64,000 nucleotides of DNA. It comes from Agrobacterium tumefaciens (lineage in GTDB: Bacteria > Pseudomonadota > Alphaproteobacteria > Rhizobiales > Rhizobiaceae). Position numbers and translations under genes: made by a program. Below the pieces are notes generated by a model. It saw only the letters and a list, made by a program, of their open reading frames with translations, made no database searches and had not been told where the DNA came from. The stretch covers positions 248,001 through 312,000 of the forward strand of contig NZ_CP115843.1 of NCBI RefSeq assembly GCF_013318015.2. Direction: 5' to 3'. Below are positions 27,668 to 35,860 of the stretch, piece by piece; the stretch's first letter is position 1; each line of letters begins with the position of its first letter.

Positions 27668-28066
27668 ATGGGTGCCACATCAGCGCGATCATTACCGAAC
27701 GAGGCTGAGCATGTATGGGAGTGGGACGACAGCGCGCTCTACAGCGGCGAATGGTTCGAGATCGCCGACGCATCCCGCGACTACACGTTTGAGATACTGC
27801 CGCCGCTCTCGATCAAGGCCGGGATATTCGCCATGCGCGAATTCCCGAACGGTTTGGTCACCAGCATCCTCTTCTCTCTGCCGGTCGACGGGTGCCTCTG
27901 GCACTTCCGCGGTTATTGCGACCTGGCCGACAAGAGCTCGCCCGAACGCATGCAAAGCGCTGTCATCGAACGCGAATCCAGGCCCTCCCTTGTGATGACG
28001 CACGACGAGAAGCTGGAACATATTTGGTCGCGCACTGCGGACGATTGTCTCGGTTATGCGGCATAA
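27668..28066 (+). CDS. Conserved-looking hypothetical protein (132 residues)
   Basis: Soluble 132-residue protein, rich in aromatic and acidic residues (AEHVWEWDDSALYSGEWFEIADAS, IFAMREFPNGLVTSILFSLP, LWHFRGYCDL). No signal peptide or membrane segment and no recognised domain. It begins 90 bases after dnaE2 and could be read from the same transcript, although there is no clear link in function. Codon use agrees with neighbouring plasmid genes, so it is probably real. Confidence 0.6.
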   Translation: MGATSARSLPNEAEHVWEWDDSALYSGEWFEIADASRDYTFEILPPLSIKAGIFAMREFPNGLVTSILFSLPVDGCLWHFRGYCDLADKSSPERMQSAVIERESRPSLVMTHDEKLEHIWSRTADDCLGYAA

Positions 28067-28571
28067 TTCCTCCGTCGATGGACTTTCGTGAACGCTCGCG
28101 CGACAGGAGGATGCAATCGCATCATTGCGTGCCCGTGCACATCTGCCGGGTGGCTCAGGCCAAACGGGACCACGAGCCGATAGTGACGTCGGCGGTTGTG
28201 ATGACTGGGCAAGCTGCGGCTTGGACGTTGGATCGGCGCGGCCTGGCGCAGGTCTAGCGTGGTTTCCTCTCAGCTTCGGCATCCGAGGTTTGCCTCTGGC
28301 CGTTCCGTCCTTCGGTTTCGTGGCGTCTGAACCGGCGCCCGTTCGGTTCAAGGCCGCTGTCGCGCCGCGGGGCGGCCGGTCATGCCGCTCTCGACAAAGC
28401 AGGCACGCGGGCTTCGCAAGGGCTTGTCACCCCTGCTTGACCGCCTGCCTGCTTCGCTCGATCTGGCCTGCCCGGGCCCTGATCCGCCCGGATTGCGCCT
28501 GTTCCTTTCGACCGCACCGAAGGACAGAACGGCCAGGGGGCCGACACTTCGGCGAAGCAAAGGAGACCACC
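28067..28571. other. 505-bp GC-rich leader region
   Basis: No gene supported. A plus-strand frame open from 28125 continues into the next gene but lacks family features before 28572. The last 250 bases form the kind of long GC-rich leader also seen before the ArdC-like, DUF736 and 31759 genes. Confidence 0.4.
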
Positions 28572-29171
28572 ATGGCAAAGTCAGCAACCCAATCCCGTCA
28601 ATCAATCCGCCAATCCGCCCGCGTCGTGCCGCTGCGCAGAGGCGCCACCCTCGAAATGGTCCGCCTTTCATGCCCCGATGAAACACAGGCGCTTCGGATC
28701 GCCGAAAGCTTCGGGATCGCCATTGTCGACAGCGATGGCATCCGTGGCATGCACGAGCGCCTGATCGTCGAAACCGCCACCGCACTTTCCGATGGCCTTG
28801 GCGACCGGGCGATGCAGATCCATCTGCAGCGCATCGTCGGGGCCTATGTCGGATCGGCCCATGGCGCCGGCCAGTTCTACTCCCGCGCCGTCACCGAGGC
28901 GCGGAACGCCACCGCCAAGAGCGCTGCGGATGCCCGCGACGAGGATCTCCACGGTCCGGTCGGCTATGAGAGCGCCGCCCAGCGCAAGCGCGAATTCGCA
29001 GCCGACATGGGCATCCAGGCACATGCGCTCAGAATGGCGGCCGTCGGCGCTGTCGCAGCCTACGAGCAGGTGGTGGGCGAAACATGGAAACCCTTCGACC
29101 GGCCGGTCGAAAATCCCGGCCAGACGCTAGACCGCAAGGCGGCAGCAGTCCAGCTGTCAGCCTTCGAATAA
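28572..29171 (+). CDS. Plasmid accessory hypothetical protein (199 residues)
   Basis: AAAGGAG lies 8 bases before ATG 28572. The 199-residue product is helical and charged: 'LSCPDETQALRIAESFGIAIVDSDGIRGMHERLIVETATAL', 'MQIHLQRIVGAYVGSAHGAGQFYSRAVTEARN', 'AYEQVVGETWKPFDRPVEN'. I cannot assign a family. Its setting, next to ArdC-like and DUF736 genes in a tra region, is typical of plasmid housekeeping or establishment genes. An in-frame extension back to 28125 is rejected because of its Arg/Pro-rich, shadow-like composition. Confidence 0.75.
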   Translation: MAKSATQSRQSIRQSARVVPLRRGATLEMVRLSCPDETQALRIAESFGIAIVDSDGIRGMHERLIVETATALSDGLGDRAMQIHLQRIVGAYVGSAHGAGQFYSRAVTEARNATAKSAADARDEDLHGPVGYESAAQRKREFAADMGIQAHALRMAAVGAVAAYEQVVGETWKPFDRPVENPGQTLDRKAAAVQLSAFE

Positions 29172-29181
29172 CATCCATCAC

Positions 29182-29206
29182 GGCGGGGCTCCGGCCCCGC
29201 CTTTGT
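29182..29206 (+). terminator. Intrinsic terminator after the 199-residue gene
   Basis: GGCGGGGC-tccg-GCCCCGCC followed by TTTGTT; perfect 8-bp stem 10 bases after the stop codon. Confidence 0.8.
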
Positions 29207-29560
29207 TCACGTCGACGAAGGTGTCCTGTTCTCGTCAGCTCGAAGTCACGAGGGCCTGTGCCGGCCACCGCTTCGGATCAACGACGGGACGCGACTTCAA
29301 TGCGTCGACAGAAGGTCCCAACCTCAACCGTGCCGTTGCTAAGATTCCATCGGCTACCGTGCGGCAGAAAGTGGTCCTGCTGGCGAAGCCCTCGCATTGG
29401 CTGCGGATGAAGATCGGGAATCTGTCCATTGCGACCCCGTCCCGCCTTCGGTCTGCCGGGCCGAGGGTCTCGCGCAAGGGCTTCGCCCTCCTTCACGTTG
29501 TTACGGCGCGTTCCGCGTGCGCTCATCCCTGATCTCCCCGGCTTTTGACCGACGTGACGG

Positions 29561-29593
29561 GGTCGCGATGGTCGCGACCTCCGAAAACGGAGG
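29561..29593 (+). promoter_or_regulatory. Tandem hairpins enclosing the ardC-like ribosome-binding site
   Basis: GGTCGCGA-TGG-TCGCGACC (29561-29579) is a perfect 8-bp inverted repeat. It overlaps by two bases a second stem, CCTCCG-AAAA-CGGAGG (29578-29593). The right arm of the second stem contains the only well-placed Shine-Dalgarno (GGAGG, 29589-29593) for ATG 29603. This predicts translational control, or a repressor site next to it. Confidence 0.6.
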
Positions 29594-29602
29594 TTCAAGG
29601 AT

Positions 29603-30535
29603 ATGAAAAGAAAAGGGCAGGGCGCGCGCGCCGATCTCTATGCGCGGATCACCGACAGGATCGTTGCGGATCTGGAAAAAGGCGTCCGTCCGTGGATGAA
29701 GCCCTGGTCGGCCGCAAACACGACCGGACGGATCACCCGGCCGCTGCGCCACAACGGCGAAGCCTATAGCGGTCTCAACGTGCTGCTGTTGTGGTCGGAG
29801 AGCACAGCGAGGGGCTATGTCTCGCCGACATGGATGACGTTCAAACAGGCCTTGCAGCTGGATGGAGCTGTTCGCAAGGGCGAGACCGGAACGACGGTCA
29901 TCTATGCAAGCCGCTTCACCAAGTCGGAGACCGACAGCAATGGCGGCGAGGTGGAGCGCGATATTCCGTTCCTTAAATCGTACACGGTGTTCAACGTGGC
30001 GCAGATCGACGGCCTGCCTGACCACTATCATGGCGTACCCGAACCGCTCCTGAGCCCGATCGAGCGCATCGGTCACGCCGACGAGTTCTTCCGCAATACC
30101 GGCGCAGTCATTCGGCACGGCGGCAACCAGGCATACTATTCTCCGGCCATGGACTATATCCAGATGCCACCGTTCGAAGCCTTCCGCGATGCCGCCGGGT
30201 ATGCGGCAGTCCTCAGCCATGAGGCGACCCACTGGACGGCGGCGGAACATCGCGTGGGACGCGACCTGTCGCGCTATGCCAAGGACCGGACGGAGCGAGC
30301 GCGGGAAGAACTCATTGCCGAACTTGGCAGTTGCTTCCTCTGCGCTGACCTCGGTATCGCGCCGGAACTTGAGCCGCGGCCGGATCACGCGTCCTATCTG
30401 CAGTCATGGCTCTCGGTGCTGGCCAACGACAAACGGGCAATTTTCCAGGCGGCCGCGCATGCGCAGCGGGCGGTCAATTATCTCCACGGTCTTCAGCCAA
30501 GGGCGGATGCCTGCGCGACGAGGGAGGCAGTGTAA
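29603..30535 (+). CDS. ArdC-like antirestriction protein / zincin-like metallopeptidase
   Basis: 310 residues. N-terminal ArdC single-strand-DNA-binding domain (ADLYARITDRIVADLEKGVRPWMKPW ... NGEAYSGLNVLLLW ... WMTFKQALQLDGAVRKGETGTTVIYA), then a metallopeptidase-like domain with 'LSHEATHWTAAEHRVGRDL' (HExxH variant HEATH) and 'REELIAELGSCFLCADLGI', supplying the third ligand. ArdC proteins protect incoming plasmid DNA from host restriction after transfer. Located near the tra genes; the 430-bp region before it (29172-29602) is a non-coding leader ending in two hairpins. Confidence 0.88.
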   Translation: MKRKGQGARADLYARITDRIVADLEKGVRPWMKPWSAANTTGRITRPLRHNGEAYSGLNVLLLWSESTARGYVSPTWMTFKQALQLDGAVRKGETGTTVIYASRFTKSETDSNGGEVERDIPFLKSYTVFNVAQIDGLPDHYHGVPEPLLSPIERIGHADEFFRNTGAVIRHGGNQAYYSPAMDYIQMPPFEAFRDAAGYAAVLSHEATHWTAAEHRVGRDLSRYAKDRTERAREELIAELGSCFLCADLGIAPELEPRPDHASYLQSWLSVLANDKRAIFQAAAHAQRAVNYLHGLQPRADACATREAV

Positions 30536-31127
30536 TAGCGCCCCTCTCTTTTTGGAGCGTCCTTTGGTACTGCTCCCAAAATCTGAATCCGGGCAGCGCG
30601 GATTGACCGTTCGGGAGGAAAGCGAAGGCGATCTTGTTCCGTGCGGGCGCGAGCCAGTTTTGCTGCGACTGGCCCTAATGCGTTGCGCATCAGCAACAGG
30701 TCATGTTTGCGGATACGAGCAAGCATGGGCGACATGTGCCCGATTGAAAAACCGGAGCCGCCATCGACACGGAAAGTTCGGCGACGCTCCCCGGACTTGT
30801 CGCATTGGCCCGGCAAATTCCCAAACGATCGATGTGGCCATTGCTGCCATCCATTCGGGCATAGGAAGTGGGCGCGGCCAACGCGGCCTCGATTTGACAT
30901 GTCTGATCGAAGAGCGGCTGCGCCTCGATCGTTCTCCCGCAACGGCATCGCCCCCTTTCTTCCCCTGCGACCTGCGTTCGCATTCCTCGCGGTCCAAGAA
31001 AGCCGTCTCCCGCCGCCCTCCATTGCATTCCGGTCCCTTAAGGATGCGGTCCGATCGTCCCCGATCAAATCGACAGTCATCGAGGACGCGATGGTCGCGG
31101 CCCGATCAAACCGAAAGGATCACGACA
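30536..31127. other. 590-bp leader/intergenic region before the DUF736 gene
   Basis: Long frames exist on both strands, but they are shadow-like (Arg/Ser/Pro-rich) without credible starts. CGCGATGGTCGCG at 31087-31099 repeats the core of the hairpin upstream of the ArdC-like gene (29564-29576), so the two genes probably share a regulator or leader element. Confidence 0.5.
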
Positions 31128-31439
31128 ATGGCAGTCATCGGCGAATTCACCACCAACGGCAACACCATCCTCGGCCACGTACGCACTCTGACGGTCTCCA
31201 TGAAGGCCCGCCTGAACCCGATCGAACGCACATCCCGCGACGCTCCCGACTTCCGGATCATGTCCGGAGCGGCCGAAGTCGGCGCCGCCTGGAGCCAGGT
31301 TTCCGGCGACGGAGAGCCCTACATCTCGGTCAAGCTCGACGATCCCAGCTTTCCGGCCCCGATCAATGCGGCACTTTGGCCGACCGAGAGGGAAGGCGAC
31401 TATACGTTGGTCTGGAACCGCCCGAAGCGCGACGCCTGA
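31128..31439 (+). CDS. DUF736 family protein
   Basis: 103 residues: 'IGEFTTNGNTILGHVRTLTVSMKARLNPIE', 'DAPDFRIMSGAAEVGAAWSQ', 'YISVKLDDPSFPAPINAALW'. DUF736 proteins are small cytosolic proteins encoded almost only on rhizobial and related plasmids or conjugative elements; function unknown, perhaps in maintenance or stress. AAAGGA at 31114-31119 is 8 bases before ATG 31128. Confidence 0.92.
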   Translation: MAVIGEFTTNGNTILGHVRTLTVSMKARLNPIERTSRDAPDFRIMSGAAEVGAAWSQVSGDGEPYISVKLDDPSFPAPINAALWPTEREGDYTLVWNRPKRDA

Positions 31440-31450
31440 TCAAAGACGAA

Positions 31451-31476
31451 GCCCTGCCGGAAACGGCGGGGCTTTT
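31451..31476 (+). terminator. Intrinsic terminator after the DUF736 gene
   Basis: GCCCTGCCG-gaaa-CGGCGGGGC (one G-U pair) followed by TTTT, 11 bases after the stop. Confidence 0.8.
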
Positions 31477-31758
31477 CCCTTGTTCAAACCAACAAGGAAC
31501 CGGGCATCTAGCCCGCTTCTTCTTCTGGTCGCGATACGGAGAGGCGGGGTCTGCTCAGAGTGACCAATCGTGCCGCGAGCAAATGCCGGCCTCAAGGACT
31601 TCGCGTGGCCCCCCGATTTTGCTTCCGCTCCGGTTCCCTGCGCTTCAACAAAACCGGCACCCCACTCGCCGCCTCTGGCGGTCGCCGACGCGATCCCTGA
31701 CCCCGTCATTTCCTCACGCCCCGCGGCGTCATCTTTCTCAAACGTCAAGGAGATGACG

Positions 31759-31920
31759 ATGCTACTGGAACAACATATCGAAGAACTGCGCGCCGAGATG
31801 AACCATTGCCACCCAGACGAGCGTCGCCAGATTGCCGCGGAGCTGGAACTGGCTCTGGCCGAACTGGCCGTTATCATGGCCGAGCAGGACGGTTCCGTTG
31901 ACGCCGTGCCGCCCTTCTGA
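31759..31920 (+). CDS. Small acidic plasmid protein (53 residues)
   Basis: AAGGAG at 31747-31752 is well spaced for ATG 31759 (an ATG at 31753 touches the ribosome site and is less likely). The product is a helix of repeated charged residues (LLEQHIEELRAEMNHCH, RRQIAAELELALAELAVIM) ending in AVPPF. It resembles other tiny helical proteins of rhizobial tra regions but has no named family. The 31477-31758 stretch before it is another long leader. Confidence 0.65.
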   Translation: MLLEQHIEELRAEMNHCHPDERRQIAAELELALAELAVIMAEQDGSVDAVPPF

Positions 31921-32069
31921 GGGTGGCATACACGCGCAATGCTGCCACCACCGTCCGATTGCCATCGAGATCGAGATCAGCTTAAGCGTGATGGCAAGCA
32001 GCGCCGATGACGCTGCGCCGTCTGCCTTTGGCGGCTCCCCCCTGATGACCCCGCTTACCGCGGTGCGGC

Positions 32070-32348
32070 TCACTTGTTCAGCACATCTTTCAGTGCTTTG
32101 GCAGGCTGAAACGTAAGCTTCTTCGCAGCGGCAACCTTGATGGTGGCGCCGGTTGCCGGATTGCGAGCCTCACGCTCCGGGGTATCCTTGATCTTGAACT
32201 TGCCGAATCCCGGGATAGATGTTTCCGCTCCGGACGTGGCTGCCGTCGTGATCGATGCGAAGACGGTTTCGACGATCGATTTCGCCTGGGCTTTGGTCAG
32301 GTTCTGTTCGGATGCGATCTTTTCGGCGATTTCCTTGGTTGTGGTCAT
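32070..32348 (-). CDS. HU-family DNA-binding protein
   Basis: 92 residues, standard HU length. Helical N-terminal part 'TKEIAEKIASEQNLTKAQAKSIVETVFASI', then the beta-arm region 'ETSIPGFGKFKIKDTPEREARNPATGATIKVAAAKKLTFQPAKALKD', with the GFGxF turn and the RNPxTG arm that kinks DNA. A plasmid-borne nucleoid protein is probably used for plasmid structure or oriT processing. Divergent from the 53-residue gene and downstream of the WGR gene. Confidence 0.95.
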   Translation of the reverse strand: MTTTKEIAEKIASEQNLTKAQAKSIVETVFASITTAATSGAETSIPGFGKFKIKDTPEREARNPATGATIKVAAAKKLTFQPAKALKDVLNK

Positions 32349-32381
32349 GACGGTTTCCTCGTTAAAGACGGGAAAACCCTT

Positions 32382-32693
32382 TCAGGCGATCGTTACGTTG
32401 TCATGCGGCGTTGTCCTTAGAGTGGCGCTCCTGCAGGGGTTTCCACAGCTTCTTGCCGGTTGATAGCCCCTTTTGCGCTTCTGCAGTACCAGTTCGAGGA
32501 AGCGCGATATCGCATCATTCTCATTGCCGAACACCTCGGTCATCTCCCCGCCCGCCTTGCCGATCCGTCCCCAGCTTCGCACGACGGCTATTTCCCCGAA
32601 AAGGGTTGGCCGGATCGCAAGCGCGTAATATCGGGCCATGTTCCTGGTGGCATCGATCCTCTGGCAATAAAGCTGGTAGTGGTGTGTTCCCAT
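32382..32693 (-). CDS. WGR-domain protein
   Basis: 103 residues from ATG 32693. The WGR fold is clear: 'YQLYCQRIDATRNMARYYALAIRPTLFGEIAVVRSWGRIGKAGGEMTEVFGNENDAISRFLELVLQKRKRGY', with the Trp-Gly-Arg signature in VVRSWGRIG. WGR domains bind nucleic acids. The tail after RKRGYQPA diverges from the usual ending (GNPCRSATLRTTPHD) and may be frameshifted. Co-directional with HU, 33 bases upstream of it, so probably one transcript. Confidence 0.88.
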   Translation of the reverse strand: MGTHHYQLYCQRIDATRNMARYYALAIRPTLFGEIAVVRSWGRIGKAGGEMTEVFGNENDAISRFLELVLQKRKRGYQPARSCGNPCRSATLRTTPHDNVTIA

Positions 32694-32735
32694 CCCCGCA
32701 TGATCGGCGATGCTCGCGATCTGGTCCAACGAGAC

Positions 32736-32924
32736 TTATGAATCGAGAGGTCGCGTCCGATTCATTTCTTTGATGGATGCCTGTTGCGGTTTCGGCAGTG
32801 TCCGATCATCCTGACGCTCAAGCTTCCCGGTCTGAACGGTACGTCCGGGCGCGATCGTCGAGGTGAGCACAGCCGGTAAATCAGATGGCGAGCTGTCTTC
32901 GCTTCCAATCGTCAGTCGGTCCAT
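32736..32924 (-). CDS. Possible small protein upstream of the WGR gene
   Basis: 62-residue frame (MDRLTIGSEDSSPSDLPAVL...ASIKEMNRTRPLDS), hydrophilic and without known motif. It ends 42 bases before the WGR start on the same strand, which suits a small operon, but its ribosome site is weak. Interval 32925-33211 holds nothing better than a 25-codon plus-strand frame at 32961 (MASIEEVATATTTIQEQL...) with a good GAAGGA site, perhaps the stub of a lost gene. Confidence 0.3.
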   Translation of the reverse strand: MDRLTIGSEDSSPSDLPAVLTSTIAPGRTVQTGKLERQDDRTLPKPQQASIKEMNRTRPLDS

Positions 32925-33211
32925 GTTCAGGCATCGCATGTTTTCGAAAAAGAAGGATCAAATGGCATCCATTGAGGAGGTGGCGACCGCGACGACTACG
33001 ATACAGGAGCAGCTGTCATCTACGCTGGAGAGGCTTTAGGGCGGGTTTAGTGAGCACATCGTCAATGCTGCGGTGTCCATGCTCATCCTTCAATGAGATA
33101 CAACGACCTGATCGAAGCGCTAGAAGGCGATCGACGCGGCACTGGCGCTGATGAAGGCAACGAAATGGCCAATAGAAGCCGAATACGGTCCGCAAGAAAA
33201 CGCCTGAGCCG

Positions 33212-35131
33212 TCAAGGTCCCAGCTTGGCAAACCTGTTGGGCCTGGCCTGTATATCCATGTCCTTCCGCCTGAAATAGATCGCCCGTCCGCAGCGGATAG
33301 GACTGTGGCCCTGGACGATAATGATCTGCTCGTCCTTGCGCATCGATTGTGTGATTTCGTGCGGCATTATTAGCGGGCGGCGCTGGAAAGTGATGCTTTC
33401 GGATTTCCGCGACGCGCTGTTTTTCGTACCCCAGCCGAGATTGCGAGAACTGCCTTTGACTTCGACAGTCATTTCTCCACATTGGGCTGAGACGTTGCGG
33501 GCGGTATCCAGTGCCTTGATCGCGGCGTAGCTCGCGAAAGCGCAGCCGTCGATCCACGACACCGCACCGTCTTTTCCGAAGTGCCGTTCCAGTTGCCCGA
33601 CGGACTGGTACATCAGCATCATGCTGACGCCATACTTGCGACCGCGATCGCGCGCCTCTTCAAGCACGCGCATGTAGCCAAGCAGATCGACTTCGTCCAA
33701 AATGAACAACGCTCGCCTCGTGAACGCACCATCCGCTTCGATCATCGCGTTGATCAGCGAGCCGATGATCACCCGACCGATACCAGGATAGGACCGCAGG
33801 ATCGATGCGGGGACATTGAGAAACACGTCTTTCTTTCCGCCAGCGATCTCGCTCGATTTGAACGTGTTGCCGCAAACCAGTGCCGCGTAATTATCGAGCG
33901 ACAGCCATTGCGTATCCTTCGATGCCGTCGAATATACGCCTGAGAACGTTTGCTCGGTCATGTTAACAAAGACGCCGAGCGTTTCGCGGATGAAGGCGGA
34001 CGCGGAGTGTTCCTGTACGTCGCGCAGCATGGCGAGCACGGAGGTTTCCGGCTCGGAGACGATCTGGCGCAGGCTGCGCAGGTTTCGCCGTCCTGCATAT
34101 TCCGGTGACAGCATCACATGCGCCAGAAGACCGGTCAGCAGATTGTGCGCCTGCGATTGGAAGTAAGAGCCAGTCGACGATTCGAAGCGCACGCTTTCCG
34201 AGAGCAACATGTGCGCGATGCCGACAATGTCCTCTTCCTTTTTTAGCGAGTGCTCGATGCCGTCGAGCACGTTAAATCCCATGACCGGATTTGCCGGATC
34301 GAGCACAACGACCTCTCGGTCGAGTTTATCTCTTCGGTGGTCAACGACCATCGGGGCCACCTCGGTGGACGGATCCAGGCAAATGAGCGGACCCGTATAT
34401 CTGAGCGCCGTCGGCACGACGTTGCTGGTGGTCTTGAAGCCACCAGAGCCTGCGAAGAAAAGCATGTGGGTCGAATCGAAATCCTGGGCGTAGGTCAGCA
34501 GCGGGGCTTTGCCACCACGTCCCCAGGTGGCCGGATCGTTCGGATCGAACGGCAGCTCATGGACGAGTTCCTTGTCGACCCTGTAGCGCTCACCGATGAC
34601 GATTTCGCCATCATCGGGAAACAGCCGTGCCGCCGCCGACATCGGCAGCCAGTCTGCATCTCCGAATGTTCCGCGCCTGGCGCGCGTCACCTGTTCGGGC
34701 ACGACGCTGGAGATGCGCGCCGCGACCGCGGCCGCCATGAATCCCATCGCTGCGCCAACGACCGCAATCATGTCGACGAATGAGAGCGCCTGATCCCAGG
34801 TCAGCACACCGCTCTCTACGAGCGGCTGAAGCCGCCCGAACTCGCGCAACCCGTAAAAGCCGGCCATCAGGAGAAAGCAGAGAAAGCTTGCCAACGCCAC
34901 GGGCCTTCGCCGATGGAGGGGCAGCGCCCAGACCGCCAGCAATCCAGCCAGAGGCCCGAACAAAAGGACCGGTAACGGTGACGCCCGCAGGAACCAGTAT
35001 TGCGGTTTGCCGGTGATGCCGGCGGCCAATTCAGGCCAGCGCCAGTGGGCGGCGTAAAAGGTAAAACCGGTGACGACGATGGGAACGATGATAAGCAACG
35101 CGCTTGGATGAGGTTTGGCCCTTCCCTTCAT
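33212..35131 (-). CDS. traG: TraG, VirD4-family conjugative coupling protein
   Basis: 639 residues. N-terminal membrane segments (LLIIVPIVVTGFTFYAAHW; LPVLLFGPLAGLLAVWALPL; LASFLCFLLMAGFYGL; FVDMIAVVGAAMGFMAAAVAA), then the cytosolic ATPase with Walker A 'FFAGSGGFKTTSNV' (about residue 225) and Walker B 'ALFILDEVDLLG' (about 477). It links the relaxosome at oriT to the mating channel. Start 35131 overlaps the traD stop (ATGA), so traC-traD-traG is one coupled operon. No channel (trb/virB) genes are in the window. Confidence 0.93.
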   Translation of the reverse strand: MKGRAKPHPSALLIIVPIVVTGFTFYAAHWRWPELAAGITGKPQYWFLRASPLPVLLFGPLAGLLAVWALPLHRRRPVALASFLCFLLMAGFYGLREFGRLQPLVESGVLTWDQALSFVDMIAVVGAAMGFMAAAVAARISSVVPEQVTRARRGTFGDADWLPMSAAARLFPDDGEIVIGERYRVDKELVHELPFDPNDPATWGRGGKAPLLTYAQDFDSTHMLFFAGSGGFKTTSNVVPTALRYTGPLICLDPSTEVAPMVVDHRRDKLDREVVVLDPANPVMGFNVLDGIEHSLKKEEDIVGIAHMLLSESVRFESSTGSYFQSQAHNLLTGLLAHVMLSPEYAGRRNLRSLRQIVSEPETSVLAMLRDVQEHSASAFIRETLGVFVNMTEQTFSGVYSTASKDTQWLSLDNYAALVCGNTFKSSEIAGGKKDVFLNVPASILRSYPGIGRVIIGSLINAMIEADGAFTRRALFILDEVDLLGYMRVLEEARDRGRKYGVSMMLMYQSVGQLERHFGKDGAVSWIDGCAFASYAAIKALDTARNVSAQCGEMTVEVKGSSRNLGWGTKNSASRKSESITFQRRPLIMPHEITQSMRKDEQIIIVQGHSPIRCGRAIYFRRKDMDIQARPNRFAKLGP

Positions 35132-35361
35132 TCCGACGCCTTCGCAAAGCGTTCTAACCTGCCGCTGCATGCCGCGGCCCTAAAGGCGAGCTCCCCGATA
35201 TCGCGAATACGCTGATGTTCAGGTGTCCCCGGCACGACCCGCGTCATTTCGAGAAGTCCGCCAAGCAGGAAAGCCCGATCGGCGTTCGACAGGCCCGCGC
35301 GAACGACAATGTCACCGAGCAAGAACTTTTCTCTCGCTCCCTTCTTTCGGTCAGATGTCAT
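35128..35361 (-). CDS. traD: TraD conjugal transfer protein
   Basis: 77 residues from ATG 35361 with a GGAGG site upstream: 'DRKKGAREKFLLGDIVVRAGLSNADRAFLLGGLLEM'. This matches the short TraD of Ti-like plasmids (unrelated to F TraD), an accessory relaxosome protein of unclear function. The start overlaps the end of traC by 11 bases and the stop overlaps traG. Confidence 0.88.
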   Translation of the reverse strand: MTSDRKKGAREKFLLGDIVVRAGLSNADRAFLLGGLLEMTRVVPGTPEHQRIRDIGELAFRAAACSGRLERFAKASE

Positions 35362-35638
35362 GAGGAACCTCCGTTTCCGAACCAGTCGCTCCATTTGCCT
35401 GTCCACGCGGCGAAGCAGGTGAGCCAGCGGCTTGCTTCTTCTCGCCGTTGCGAAATCGCGCTGCGATGTCGTCGAAGATGCGATCCACCTCCTCGTCGGC
35501 GATCTCCATCTCCGCCAATCCCGACTTCGTCGCCGCACGCGCGAAACGATCAGCTGATTTTACTATTAAAGTTTTTCGTCGTTCGCGAAGCTTCTCGATT
35601 TGAGCATCAATATCCATGAGCGCAGTCTTGGTGGCCAT
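35351..35638 (-). CDS. traC: TraC conjugal transfer protein
   Basis: 95 residues: 'TALMDIDAQIEKLRERRKTLIVKSADRFARAATKSGLAEMEIADEEVDRIFDDIAARF'. The TraC family has an N-terminal coiled coil and is needed for oriT processing with TraA in Ti plasmids. ATG 35638 (AGAGGA upstream) is preferred over the TTG six bases earlier. First gene of the traCDG operon, divergent from traA across oriT. Confidence 0.9.
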   Translation of the reverse strand: MATKTALMDIDAQIEKLRERRKTLIVKSADRFARAATKSGLAEMEIADEEVDRIFDDIAARFRNGEKKQAAGSPASPRGQANGATGSETEVPHDI

Positions 35639-35807
35639 AATCAAGTCCTCTCAACTTCTTGGGAAATTTCTATCCCGTCATTTAACTGGCTGGAAAATGT
35701 TAGTAAAACGCGCTACCGTACACAAGCCCCCAAACGTCGATATTGGAAATCCCGGCTGGGCCGTCCTCTGGAAAAGCAGCATCGGTCTTGTCAGGCCGAT
35801 TGATTTG

Positions 35808-35837
35808 AGGGCGCAATATACGTCGCTGGCGCGACGT
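35808..35837. other. oriT with nic core and adjacent inverted repeat
   Basis: GGGCGCAATATA (35809-35820) is immediately followed by ACGTCGC-TGGC-GCGACGT, a perfect 7-bp inverted repeat (35820-35837). A G-rich nic core next to a stem-loop, placed between divergent traCDG and traA, is the layout of Ti/RSF1010-type oriT regions cut by MOBQ relaxases. The nick should fall in the core on the strand reading TATATTGCGCCC. Confidence 0.85.
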
Positions 35838-35860
35838 GCCTCGAAGGTCTGGAGACGTCA

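Noticed and set aside
28125..28571. In-frame N-terminal extension of the 199-residue accessory gene
   Set aside because: Composition is Arg/Pro/Cys-rich and shadow-like; the ATG at 28572 has a strong ribosome site and an ordinary protein start.
30641..31756. 371-residue plus-strand frame across the DUF736 gene
   Set aside because: It overlaps the clearly real DUF736 gene in another frame and is made of Arg/His/Pro-rich sequence.
35645..35860. Possible tra box (TraR operator) around oriT
   Set aside because: No 18-bp dyad resembling ACGTGCAGATCTGCACGT is present between traC and traA.
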